A stretch of 61,297 bases of DNA, from positions 1 to 61,297 of the forward strand of contig CACIUL010000013.1 of NCBI GenBank assembly GCA_902589825.1, given 5' to 3'. Position numbers and translations under genes: made by a program. Shown in pieces: positions 26,304-34,072 of the stretch (positions within the stretch are counted from its first letter, which is position 1; the number at the start of each line of letters is the position of its first letter). The stretch is from an uncultured Verrucomicrobiota bacterium. GTDB taxonomy: Bacteria > Verrucomicrobiota > Verrucomicrobiia > Verrucomicrobiales > DEV007. The notes beneath the pieces were generated by a model that ran no database searches, was not told the DNA's origin, and saw nothing but the letters and a program-made list of their open reading frames with translations.

Positions 26304-28172
26304 TTGTATACTTTTCCACAATCGTATGATGTCATCGTAATCGGTGCCGGTCATGCCGGAGTGGAGGCAGCAATGGCTGCCGCCAGGTTAAATTGTAGGG
26401 TCGCTGTATTGACGCAAAATCTGGACACTGTGGGACAAATGTCTTGCAACCCAGCCATTGGAGGCTTGGCCAAGGGACATATGGTAAGGGAAATTGATGC
26501 CGTTGGCGGGGTAATGGGCCTGAACACCGATGCCACGGGCATTCAGTTCCGAATGCTGAACGCAACGAAAGGACCCAGCGTGAGAGCGCCAAGGGCACAA
26601 TGCGATAAAAAAGCCTATCAGTTCCGGATCAAAAACCTTCTGGAAACCCAAGCCGGGCTGGATTTGCACCAATGCAATGTCTCAGAGTTATTGGTTTCCG
26701 GGGATCGCATCACCGGCGTATCAACCAATCTTGGCATCACCTTCCTGGCAAAGTCGGTTGTGGTTAGCTCCGGAACCTTTATGCGGGGCTTGCTGCATGT
26801 AGGCAAACAAAACCAAAGCGGAGGACGAATGGGTGATGCCCAATCCACTTTATCCAGCGCGCTTGGGGACCTGGGATTTGAGATTGAGCGCTTTAAGACG
26901 GGCACTCCCTGTCGCCTGAATGGCAGGTCAATCAATTATTCTGCTTGTGAAAGGCAGGATGGAGACGAAAAACCACCACTTTTCAGCTTTATGGCTGATA
27001 CGATTGGCGAGAAGGGACAAAACCCATCCAGTGAAACGTTTACCCTCAATCCATGGGGGAATCCATTGTTCCACATGGAACAATCGCCATGCTGGATTAC
27101 CTATACCAATGGATCGACACACGATATTATTCGATCCAACTTGGATCAGTCACCGATGTATTCTGGAACGATCGAAGGTGTCGGTCCGCGTTATTGCCCA
27201 TCGATCGAGGACAAGGTGGTAAAATTCGCCGATCGAGAGCGCCACCAGCTGTTTCTTGAGCCGGAGGGTCGACACACTTCGGAATATTATGTAAACGGAA
27301 TATCCACTTCACTCCCCTACTCCGTGCAGTTGGAATTCATCCGCTCGATCGCAGGATTGGAAAACGCCGAAATGATCCGCCCCGGGTATGCCGTGGAATA
27401 TGATTATTGTCCGCCCACCCAACTCTCAACCACGTTGGAAACAAAGATCGTCGAGGGTCTGTATTTTGCAGGGCAAATCAATGGCACATCAGGATATGAG
27501 GAAGCTGCTGGCCAGGGGCTCATTGCCGGAAGCAATGCCGCACTAAAAATCAGGGGAGAACAACCTTTTATCTTATCACGAGCAGATTCCTATATCGGCG
27601 TCATGGTTGATGACTTGGTAACCTCTGGGGTAACCGAGCCTTACCGGATGTTTACCAGTCGCGCAGAATACCGCCTGCTTCTTCGTCAGGACAATGCGGA
27701 CCTTCGCCTTACGCCAATGGCGGCCGGGTGCGGGCTGGTAGACGGAGAGCGAGCTGAGCGCGCAAGGACAAAGAGTAAATTGGTGGATCAAGGATTGAAG
27801 CTGGGCAGGGAAATGGTGCATGAGGGCCTGAAGATTGATGAGTGGTTCCGGAAGCCGGATAATACATCATCTAAACTGCCCACCGAATTGAAAGGCGGTT
27901 TGCCCGAAGCAATTTGGGAATTACTTGAAATTGAATTCAAGTATGCCGGTTACATTGAAAGACAGGAGAACATGGTGGAAAAAACTCGCAATATGGAAAA
28001 CCACAAGATACCCGGCGACCTGGATTATTCTCAGCTTGCGGGGCTGAAAAAGGAAGCCGTCATGAAGCTTGACTCCATTCGCCCGGCCACTTTGGGACAA
28101 GCGGGTCGGATCAGTGGGGTAACACCAGCGGATATTGCGGTATTAACTGTGTGGCTAAGCAGAAGATCATAA
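26304..28172 (+). CDS. mnmG: tRNA uridine-5-carboxymethylaminomethyl modification enzyme MnmG
   Basis: MnmG (GidA), with MnmE, installs the carboxymethylaminomethyl group on the wobble uridine of several tRNAs. The 622 residues start with the FAD-binding [20 protein letters not shown], then [39 protein letters not shown] and GRMGDAQ. The GidA block [18 protein letters not shown] and [18 protein letters not shown] are diagnostic, and the C-terminal helical domain ends with [12 protein letters not shown]. The start is a TTG at 26304 ([11 protein letters not shown]). rsmG, its frequent partner, does not follow. A near-copy of parS lies inside the gene at 27067-27082. Confidence 0.96.
   Translation: MYTFPQSYDVIVIGAGHAGVEAAMAAARLNCRVAVLTQNLDTVGQMSCNPAIGGLAKGHMVREIDAVGGVMGLNTDATGIQFRMLNATKGPSVRAPRAQCDKKAYQFRIKNLLETQAGLDLHQCNVSELLVSGDRITGVSTNLGITFLAKSVVVSSGTFMRGLLHVGKQNQSGGRMGDAQSTLSSALGDLGFEIERFKTGTPCRLNGRSINYSACERQDGDEKPPLFSFMADTIGEKGQNPSSETFTLNPWGNPLFHMEQSPCWITYTNGSTHDIIRSNLDQSPMYSGTIEGVGPRYCPSIEDKVVKFADRERHQLFLEPEGRHTSEYYVNGISTSLPYSVQLEFIRSIAGLENAEMIRPGYAVEYDYCPPTQLSTTLETKIVEGLYFAGQINGTSGYEEAAGQGLIAGSNAALKIRGEQPFILSRADSYIGVMVDDLVTSGVTEPYRMFTSRAEYRLLLRQDNADLRLTPMAAGCGLVDGERAERARTKSKLVDQGLKLGREMVHEGLKIDEWFRKPDNTSSKLPTELKGGLPEAIWELLEIEFKYAGYIERQENMVEKTRNMENHKIPGDLDYSQLAGLKKEAVMKLDSIRPATLGQAGRISGVTPADIAVLTVWLSRRS
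27067..27082. other. Near-parS inverted repeat inside mnmG
   Basis: TGTTCCACATGGAACA differs by a single central base from the perfect site at 26202-26217, about 865 bp away. The arms extend to ATTGTTCCA...TGGAACAAT. It could be a secondary ParB site or a coincidence of coding sequence (codons for LFHMEQ). The central CpG-to-CpA change is at a position usually conserved in parS, so binding may be weak. Confidence 0.4.
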
Positions 28173-28253
28173 CTCATTTATAATGAGCGTGTTATAATAT
28201 ATCCGTAGTGGCGCTGCATGGGAACCAAAAGCCATAAACAGCGCGGGGAATCT

Positions 28254-29246
28254 CTAGGGAGAGGCTGATACAGAAGAAAGCACCTTCTTTGTGATACTTA
28301 AAATTTCTTCAGCATTCATCCTTACGCGGTAATTATTGGAATAGTTTGTCCACAATAATTTCCCGTCTTGTGACACAATCACCTGGGCGCTGCGCGCCAC
28401 ATCTTCACCAGAGAAAGGGTTACCACCCTTGTCGCGCAAATCCAGCTGGTCTATCAATAATCCTTCTGTGTCGGCAATCACCTTAATTTGTGTGGAGGAT
28501 CGTTGCTCGAGCTTGCGTGCTTCATCGGCAGAGCCGCAAATAACAGCGCGTATTTCCATTCCAAGCTCAGTGAAGGATTTCTGAAGTTTTTGGAGTTGTA
28601 CCAACTCACCCAGGCAGAAGGGTCACCACCAGCCCCGTAAAAAAACATAGAGGGTAGCCTTGGAGGAACTTTTCGGGCTAAGCTGACTTGCCTGATCGGC
28701 AACAGGGATTGAGATAGGTGACGCAGTTTTTGTGGCAGGAATATGCTCCGGGGCGGTTGAAGAGGGAATGAGTTCAAATGAGTTGCCACTGGCATCCAAA
28801 AACACTTCCTCATCTTCGTTGGCATTGCGCCGAAATTTTTCAGGGAGCGGATTCTTCGTTTTCTTTATATCGGGCTCGGCTGCCGGTTTGATTGCCTGAT
28901 GCTGCGCCACATGTGGAAAACCAGAAAGGTATTCACCCACTTTCAGCTTGGGGCTGACAGGAGGATAAGAGGAATAAATCTGGGTCCACCACAAAAATGC
29001 AGACGCAAAAAACCAACCAAAAAAATTCATTATCACCATCCATCGGCGAGAGCCCCTGGCTTTCCTCCACATGCGAAATAAGACAACAAGAGCGGCACAA
29101 ATGCATATAAGTTCAACAACGGGCCACTGCTGACTGCTGCCATGGATCATTCCAAAAAGAATGTGCGCGGCAAATGCAAGGGGGATAAACAAGAAGATAA
29201 AAAAGGCTTTTACCCCCTCACCGGATTGAGATCGTTCCTTTCGCAT
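28254..29246 (-). CDS. Probable selenoprotein: membrane-anchored peroxiredoxin-like protein with in-frame UGA (Sec208)
   Basis: A single reading frame from ATG 29246 to the stop at 28254 holds one internal UGA at 28623-28625. Read as selenocysteine it gives 330 residues. Three membrane helices (about 13-34, 42-60, 69-91) have positive residues on the expected cytoplasmic side (RKARGSRR loop), placing the rest in the periplasm. After a linker, a redoxin domain starts near residue 195: ATLYVFLRGWW, Sec208, PFCLGELVQLQKL, so the active site is UxxC with C211. The downstream IKVIADTEGLLIDQLDL and AQVIVSQDGKLLWTN fit the AhpC/PRX-like fold. A SECIS-like hairpin follows the UGA. Upstream ATG at 29282 is possible. 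The alternative is a nonsense mutation of a former Cys codon, giving a broken gene. No sel genes are in the window. Confidence 0.75.
28592..28609 (-). promoter_or_regulatory. Candidate bacterial SECIS element
   Basis: On the mRNA strand, 15 nt after the UGA, GAGUUG and CAACUC form a perfect 6-bp stem closed by a 3-nt GUA loop (28593-28607). One further G-C pair below it (28609 with 28592) leaves a single bulged U (28608) on the 5' side. The first loop base, a G, lies 22 nt after the UGA. Loop size, a G at the loop start, stem length and distance all fit the bacterial SECIS rules, and a bulged U plus loop GU recall the SelB-binding features of E. coli fdhF. Confidence 0.7.
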
Positions 29247-29360
29247 CGATAACGCGTTGGTTACTATCGAATGTGATGGCAAATTCTACTTTGGTAAATA
29301 GACAAATGAAAGATTATGAACCGGTTAATGACAATCAAATATTGGATGTCTAATTCAATC

Positions 29361-29425
29361 CATATCGATCGTTATGGATCGATCACAATCCTGACGCCCA
29401 TCGATGTGTGATCGATTTCATTGTT
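29361..29425. repeat. Intergenic cluster of ATCGAT/GATC palindromes
   Basis: Four ATCGAT motifs, most embedded in GATCGAT, fall within about 65 bp between the selenoprotein and HAD phosphatase genes. The 16-bp string ATCCATATCGATCGTT here recurs in the HAD phosphatase coding region near 29772. Dense GATC/ATCGAT could reflect a methylation-sensitive or protein-binding region; nothing in the sequence proves a function. Confidence 0.45.
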
Positions 29426-29475
29426 CATGAGATTGATAGGTAAAAGGGGGTGGGCCTTTGAAATACAAGTCCACA

Positions 29476-30048
29476 TCAAGGAGCCATTATCTGTTTTTTC
29501 AGAGTGAGGACCAATTCGGAAATAGAAAAAACGGTCTGATCAGCCAAAATGCCTTGGGATCGGTGCTCTGCACCATAAACAACGCGAACTGTTGATCCAA
29601 TACCGGCTTTTTGTGCCATTTCAATATCGCGGTCTTGATCACCTGCCATAATAGAAATTGAGGGTTCTATGCAATGATCATTGCATGCCTGTTCAATCAT
29701 TCCTGGATTCGGTTTCTCCCACGATTCTGTTCCTGGAACGCCGGTAAACGCATAAATGGCATCGAAGCAGCATCCATATCGATCGTTGAGTTCCTCTTGC
29801 ATCGATTGATGGATCGATGCTAGCATCGATAGATCGATCATCTCTTTGCCAACACATCGTTGAGAAGTGATAACGATGGACAACCATCCGGCCGAATGAA
29901 AAGACTGAAGCAACTCACCAATTCCCTCATTTAAAACAAAATGAGAGGGGGATAAAACATAGCCCTGACCAGGTGAACGATTAATAACTCCATCACGATC
30001 AAGGAATAAACACCTTCTGCCGGGCTCTTCCTTTGGGATATTCGTCAC
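29476..30048 (-). CDS. HAD-superfamily phosphatase, histidinol-phosphate/GmhB-like (HAD-IIIA)
   Basis: A 190-residue protein with the HAD motifs in order: CLFLDRDGVIN (D17 nucleophile, D19), SIVITSQ (motif II), the lysine of WEKPNPGM (motif III) and MAGDQDRDIEMAQKAG (motif IV). The DRDGVIN start resembles GmhB (heptose bisphosphate phosphatase) and the HisB phosphatase domain. The cysteine cluster that binds zinc in typical GmhB proteins is not present, so the substrate is uncertain. Start is GTG at 30048. The coding region near 29772-29840 carries five ATCGAT motifs in about 65 bp, an odd local base pattern. Confidence 0.8.
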   Translation of the reverse strand: MTNIPKEEPGRRCLFLDRDGVINRSPGQGYVLSPSHFVLNEGIGELLQSFHSAGWLSIVITSQRCVGKEMIDLSMLASIHQSMQEELNDRYGCCFDAIYAFTGVPGTESWEKPNPGMIEQACNDHCIEPSISIMAGDQDRDIEMAQKAGIGSTVRVVYGAEHRSQGILADQTVFSISELVLTLKKQIMAP

Positions 30049-30133
30049 AATGATAGAGTTTACCTGATGTGTTATCCCGTCAACGACTTGATAGGAAAAC
30101 TCAATTTGAGGGAGGATATTACAGGTAAATAGT

Positions 30134-30216
30134 GAGTGCAGCCGACTCCCTTACAGATTTTTAAGCTCACAAAAGACCCGAGACGGAGCTTAACTGGTTC
30201 GGGAGCCGGTGCACTC
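30134..30216. ncRNA. Candidate structured RNA in divergent intergenic region
   Basis: Within the 325-bp gap 30049-30373, an 83-bp stretch is closed by a perfect 7-bp pairing (GAGTGCA 30134-30140 with TGCACTC 30210-30216). Inside it lie CTCCC/GGGAG (30146-30150 with 30201-30205), AAGCTC/GAGCTT (30163-30168 with 30186-30191), and a competing CCCGA/TCGGG pair (30177-30181 with 30199-30203) that would form a pseudoknot. The GGG segment can pair in two ways, which suggests a switch. It matches no riboswitch or tRNA I know. It could be transcribed either way: toward the phosphoesterase (157 bp on) or the HAD gene. The rest of the gap is AT-rich. Confidence 0.45.
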
Positions 30217-30373
30217 TAATTAATTGGCTTTAGGCCTTTAAATAAAGGATTTGTGCCATTCGTATCAACTCTGTGTCTCAAATTTAAAATAATATGACAC
30301 ATGTGATAATAAATACAAGTAAATTTTAAATTTGGCAGGATATTCATCAGGATAGAGCATTTTCCGTTTCATC

Positions 30374-31237
30374 ATGGATCGTTCATCAGCACTTTTTTCT
30401 TTGGGCATCATTAGTGATATTCAATACGCAATGAGAAAAAACAAAGGGATGTCCTATTTTAGGGATTCGTTGGTTTATCTCGAGGAGGCCATTTTTTGTT
30501 TCAACAACCGGGAAGTGGACGCCGTAATCAATTTGGGAGATCTGGTTGATTCAAACGAGCCTGAACACCTTGATCCTGTCATGGAGCTGCTGGAAAGCTC
30601 ACGAAGCCCTGTAATCAATATCCTTGGAAACCATGACCTGATCGGTCGAACCGGTCAGAAGGAAATTTTATCAAGGCTCCATATCCAAGAGCGCTGGGGA
30701 GAGCGATTTCGAAAAGGAAAATGGCGGGTGATAGCTATCGACTCAACAGAGATTTCTATTTCCTCCAGTGCGTCTTGCCAGGTTCTTTGCCGTGAGAAAT
30801 TAAATGAACTGAAACGGATAAATGATCCTTGTGCAGAACATTGGAACGGGATGGCGTCGAGCTCACAAATGAATGAAATAGAGTCCTTACTGGAATCAGC
30901 GACAAAAGAAAAAAACCGCGTTTTAATCATCAACCATATGGTGGCAGCAAGCGGGTCGGGAAGCCCACGACACCGATGCTGGAACCATAAATCCTTAACA
31001 CATTTACTTGATAATAGTCCGTGTGTGGCAGCTCATTTTAACGGGCATGACCATGAGGGTGGTTTCACAACAAATAAAATGAGTGGAACGCACTATGTTA
31101 CATTTCCCGCCATTTGTGACTCGGCTGGGAAAACCGGTGCCCATGCGATCGCTCACTTTGGTGAGGACTGGATAAAAATAGAAGGCTGGGGAAGGGTCGA
31201 TTCCAGAAATTTAAACTGTTTAGCAAAAAACGCTTAA
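30374..31237 (+). CDS. Metallophosphoesterase, ADPRibase-Mn-like
   Basis: A 287-residue calcineurin-type phosphoesterase. Metal-binding motifs are SLGIISDIQYA (D, with Q in place of the usual H), VINLGDLVDSN, ILGNHD, the histidine in LIINHM, and FNGHDHEGG. The DIQYA start and the CWNHKSLTHLL block resemble the Mn-dependent ADP-ribose/CDP-alcohol diphosphatase family, which hydrolyses ADP-ribose, IDP-ribose and CDP-alcohols in the cytosol. No signal peptide. It diverges from the HAD phosphatase and converges on the cupin gene with a 10-bp gap. Confidence 0.85.
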   Translation: MDRSSALFSLGIISDIQYAMRKNKGMSYFRDSLVYLEEAIFCFNNREVDAVINLGDLVDSNEPEHLDPVMELLESSRSPVINILGNHDLIGRTGQKEILSRLHIQERWGERFRKGKWRVIAIDSTEISISSSASCQVLCREKLNELKRINDPCAEHWNGMASSSQMNEIESLLESATKEKNRVLIINHMVAASGSGSPRHRCWNHKSLTHLLDNSPCVAAHFNGHDHEGGFTTNKMSGTHYVTFPAICDSAGKTGAHAIAHFGEDWIKIEGWGRVDSRNLNCLAKNA

Positions 31238-31247
31238 GCCAGGAATA

Positions 31248-31586
31248 TCACTGCTCTATACCAAAATACGTAAGGTGAAGATCCTCATTTGAGGACGTAT
31301 TTTGCATGGAGTGTTTTTCTCCTGGATCAACTATCAGGCAGTCGCCCTTCTTGAGGACAATTTCCTCTTCCTCTATAATTATGCTGCCAGTGCCACGATC
31401 AACTAGATACACCTCCCACATATCGGGGTGAACATGCATTGGACAAATCTGTCCAGGCTTTAGAATGGATTGACTGAAATTGGTTAATTTCGGAATGCGA
31501 CCGTGTTTGATTAATACCTTTTTCCGAATGGCAGGATCATGAGAGACGCCGGACTCTGCTATTTCCGATAGATGGACAATATCCAT
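31248..31586 (-). CDS. Small cupin-domain protein
   Basis: A 112-residue single-domain cupin. Motif 1 is HVHPDMWEVYLVDRGTG (two histidines and a glutamate, the metal ligands) and motif 2 is DCLIVDPGEKHSMQN with the last histidine. Such proteins bind a metal and may isomerise or sense small molecules; the substrate is unknown. The gene is 27 bp from DUF2007 on the same strand and may be cotranscribed with it. Confidence 0.85.
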   Translation of the reverse strand: MDIVHLSEIAESGVSHDPAIRKKVLIKHGRIPKLTNFSQSILKPGQICPMHVHPDMWEVYLVDRGTGSIIIEEEEIVLKKGDCLIVDPGEKHSMQNTSSNEDLHLTYFGIEQ

Positions 31587-31613
31587 TTTTATAATTTATT
31601 AATTATTAGGGTA

Positions 31614-31832
31614 TTATAAAGAATCCTTATACTCAGAAATGATCTTTTTTGCAACCGTTTCATCCTTTTCATTTACCTGAACACGCACACCGGATCTGGT
31701 GGAAAATAAATAGGGGGCAACCGCAGCAACATTTTCATCCGGTATAAAAGCTTCAATGCCATTGCCTCCAAGCAGCATCTTTATACTATGGGCCTGGGTA
31801 ATATCTGGGCAGCGGGCAATGGTTCGCATCAT
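31614..31832 (-). CDS. DUF2007 protein
   Basis: A ~72-residue protein starting at ATG 31832 (MMRTIARCPD); the frame also opens at a TTG three codons upstream. The pattern TIARCPDITQAHSIKMLLGG, then GIEAFIPDENV and VRVQVNEKDETVAKKII matches DUF2007, a small domain often called a putative signal-transducing protein that resembles PII-like or ferredoxin-like folds. No partner can be named. Upstream (31833-32140) is a 308-bp gap with a CTGTTAACAG palindrome at 32024-32033 but no recognisable RNA or gene. Confidence 0.8.
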   Translation of the reverse strand: MMRTIARCPDITQAHSIKMLLGGNGIEAFIPDENVAAVAPYLFSTRSGVRVQVNEKDETVAKKIISEYKDSL

Positions 31833-32140
31833 TTCAATCAATTCAATAAAACAAGAAAATCTATTAAAGCATCAAAGCCGGTGTGTTGTTAACGTCTCTA
31901 TATAAAAGAAAGAAAATTTACCCGGTTTTCATCTTCTTAATAAGTGGGTGAGCAAGTCTAGCAAAGCGTCGTTCCACACTTTAGCAAAAGCTGTTCCCCG
32001 TTTCCGGGAAGGCAGTCCACAGGCTGTTAACAGGCAGTGAATAACGGCAAGAATATGCGACTAAAGTTTCCAAGGCCGCGGTGCAAACAGATATTCACAG
32101 CATACTCACACTCAACTCAGTGTTGCCAAACAACAAGTAT
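31833..32140. other. Intergenic gap between DUF2007 and rnc
   Basis: A gap with no convincing gene. It holds a perfect 10-bp palindrome CTGTTAACAG (32024-32033) and a short inverted repeat ACACT/AGTGT near the rnc 3' end (about 32108-32123) without a T-run. The one open frame here reads antisense into rnc and is a shadow. The DUF2007/cupin promoter should lie in the left half, but no strong -35/-10 pair stands out. Confidence 0.4.
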
Positions 32141-32830
32141 TTACGCACTGACATCCCAGAGTCTGTCCAGCAGCGCCGCCTTTGCTGCTTCCACCTCCGC
32201 TTCTTTCTTGCTTGAGCCTGATCCCTGTCCCAGAGACAACTCTCCCCACTTGACTTCGGAAACGAAAACCCTTTCGTGATCGGGCCCTGACTCATCAATA
32301 ACAAAATATGCCGGCGGATAATGGGCAAGCCTCTGTAATATCTCCTGCAGTTCTCCCTTGGGATTTTGTTCAATTGGACCCGAAGAAAGCTCTGAAATTT
32401 TCGCAGAAGCGCAAAGCATGACAAAACGCGCAGCTTCCTTGAAGCCTGAATCCAGGTAAATAGCGCCAACAAGTGATTCAAAGGCATCAGCCAGTGTGCT
32501 GGCCCTTTCCCTGCCACCAGAGGCATCTTCACCCTTTCCCACAAGGAGATATTTTCCCAGTTCGATGGATTTGGAGTATTCCTGAAGGGCATCCCGGGAA
32601 ACAAGCCGGGAACGCATCTTGGTCATGGCTCCCTCGGAAAAATCCGGAAAACGATCATAAAGGTCGACTGTTAAAACAAGCTGGAGGACTGCATCGCCGA
32701 GAAATTCGAGCCTCTGGTTATCGAAATGGGGGCGGTGGGTTTCGTAAGCCAGGCTGGGATGAGTCAGGGCCTCGGCAAGAAGCAGTGGATTGCGAAACTT
32801 GTAATTGATAATTTTTTCCAGAGACTCCAT
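32141..32830 (-). CDS. rnc: Ribonuclease III
   Basis: RNase III cleaves double-stranded RNA, processing rRNA precursors and some mRNAs. The 229 residues contain the signature NQRLEFLGDAVLQL (D46), the second catalytic pair in ADAFESLVGAIYLDSG (D115 and E118) and a C-terminal double-stranded RNA-binding domain (NPKGELQEILQRL through GSGSSKKEAEVEAAKAAL). Its ATG at 32830 is 83 bp from the 3' end of tRNA-His on the same strand, so read-through from the tRNA is possible. Confidence 0.96.
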   Translation of the reverse strand: MESLEKIINYKFRNPLLLAEALTHPSLAYETHRPHFDNQRLEFLGDAVLQLVLTVDLYDRFPDFSEGAMTKMRSRLVSRDALQEYSKSIELGKYLLVGKGEDASGGRERASTLADAFESLVGAIYLDSGFKEAARFVMLCASAKISELSSGPIEQNPKGELQEILQRLAHYPPAYFVIDESGPDHERVFVSEVKWGELSLGQGSGSSKKEAEVEAAKAALLDRLWDVSA

Positions 32831-32912
32831 GCGCCGCGAAAAAAAGGGTTAAACCCTGAATCAACCCAGATACGTTGTATAATAAGCAGCTGGGCAGCAG
32901 AGACTTACCGAG

Positions 32913-32989
32913 TGGGGTGACCGACGGGACTCGAACCCGCGACAACCGGTACCACAAACCGGGGCTCTACCAACTGAGCTACGGTCACC
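32913..32989 (-). tRNA. tRNA-His (GUG)
   Basis: A complete 77-nt cloverleaf on the minus strand. The acceptor arm pairs GTGACCG with CGGTCAC; the D arm is GCTC AGTTGGTA GAGC, the anticodon loop is TTGTGGT with anticodon GTG, and the T arm has CGGGTTCGAGTCCCG. There is an extra G at position -1 opposite C73, the mark of histidine tRNAs, and the CCA end is encoded. It lies upstream of rnc on the same strand. Confidence 0.97.
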
Positions 32990-33137
32990 ATTTCTCGATA
33001 ATCAGTATGTGATCCTCACTCGGGAGGACGAATCACGCAAATAATGCGCCGGCCCGCGTGAGGACCAAGACTTTAACAAGCCAATGCCTCCGAGTCAATG
33101 CCTTGCATCGCACCCATTGGGAGATTAAGTCACTCTG

Positions 33138-33764
33138 GTGAATTCAACAACAGGCTTCAAGGAATGGTCAATGGTTTGCGAAGCCCTGGATCGAGGTCAC
33201 CAAACCATTATTCTCAGAAAGGGCGGTATCCACGAGGGACGCGCAGGATTTGCCTTTGATCACGAGGAATTTTTCCTTTTCCCCACATTGTTCCATGAAC
33301 AGGAAAAGCACTTGCGAGGATCCGGTTCTACGAGTGCTGAACCCGAAAACCAAGATCAAGCGGAATACTGCCCCGGAGACGCGGTTGCCATCAGCTGCTG
33401 GGCACAATTAATTTCTGTCTGGAACCTCAACTGTTGGGAAACCATCAAGGAGCTTGAACCATTCCACATATGGAGCCGGGAAACCATCAGGGATCGCTTT
33501 GACTGGTCAAAATCTCCGGATAGCCAACCTGGAATAAAGATGGCTTTGGTGCGGATATTCCGGCTTGTACAGCCCCTTAAAATCGAATACCAAAAAAGCC
33601 ATGGCGGTTGCCGATCATGGTTAAAGCTGGAAGGATTTGCGTCTGGCTCGCAGCAAGCCCACAACCCGGTATTGGATGACCGGGCTTTTGCTTCAGTGCT
33701 GCACAAACTGACACAAATTGCCGGGCTTCCGGAACATCAATCTGATCCCGGATCGGCTTCCTGA
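33138..33764 (+). CDS. DUF1802 family protein
   Basis: A 208-residue protein from GTG 33138. The start FKEWSMVCEALDRGHQTIILRKGGI followed by EFFLFPTLFHEQEKHL matches DUF1802, found in cyanobacteria, Planctomycetes and Verrucomicrobia and of unknown function; the pattern suggests a small-ligand or nucleic-acid-related fold but nothing is established. It overlaps the converging DUF3817 gene by 28 bp, and the tRNA-His/rnc unit diverges from its 5' side. Confidence 0.8.
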   Translation: MNSTTGFKEWSMVCEALDRGHQTIILRKGGIHEGRAGFAFDHEEFFLFPTLFHEQEKHLRGSGSTSAEPENQDQAEYCPGDAVAISCWAQLISVWNLNCWETIKELEPFHIWSRETIRDRFDWSKSPDSQPGIKMALVRIFRLVQPLKIEYQKSHGGCRSWLKLEGFASGSQQAHNPVLDDRAFASVLHKLTQIAGLPEHQSDPGSAS

Positions 33765-34057
33765 ATCTCTGCCCTGAGGCGGCGGTCTATAAAAAAAGGA
33801 CCGCCGGGCAGCAGCGCTGCAACAAGTGGCACCGCCGCCTTTGCAATAGACCATTGGCGCACCATCTTCACATTGAGCAGAGAAAGGCAAAAAAAGATAA
33901 ACAAAATGCCGTGGACAAGGCCCACAACAGAGACCGCTGCCGGGATGGAAAAGAAATACTTCAACGGCATGGCAACAAAAAGCAACAGGAGGAAAGAGCA
34001 ACCCTCTATCATTCCAAGCAATCGCAGCCTGCCAACAGGATCATGGAAAAATTTCAT
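33737..34057 (-). CDS. DUF3817 small membrane protein
   Basis: A 106-residue protein with three predicted membrane helices: LRLLGMIEGCSFLLLLFVAM, VVGLVHGILFIFFCLSLL and AAVPLVAALLPGGPFFIDR. The GMIEGCSFLLLL start, the central GLVHGILF and the final GPFFIDRRL fit DUF3817, a small integral membrane domain of unknown role. It lies 15 bp after lpxA on the same strand and its 3' end overlaps the opposing DUF1802 gene by 28 bp, so the two genes share their ends. Confidence 0.85.
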   Translation of the reverse strand: MKFFHDPVGRLRLLGMIEGCSFLLLLFVAMPLKYFFSIPAAVSVVGLVHGILFIFFCLSLLNVKMVRQWSIAKAAVPLVAALLPGGPFFIDRRLRAEIQEADPGSD

Positions 34058-34072
34058 GTTCAGGCAAGCTGG

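Noticed and set aside
28478-28825. 115-aa minus-strand frame overlapping the UGA region in another frame
   Set aside because: It is a shadow of the selenoprotein frame and shares none of the redoxin motifs.
30134-30216. tRNA or tRNA-Sec in the structured RNA candidate
   Set aside because: The 7-bp closing stem and a GGTTCG look tRNA-like, but there is no D arm, no anticodon arm of proper size and no regular T arm.
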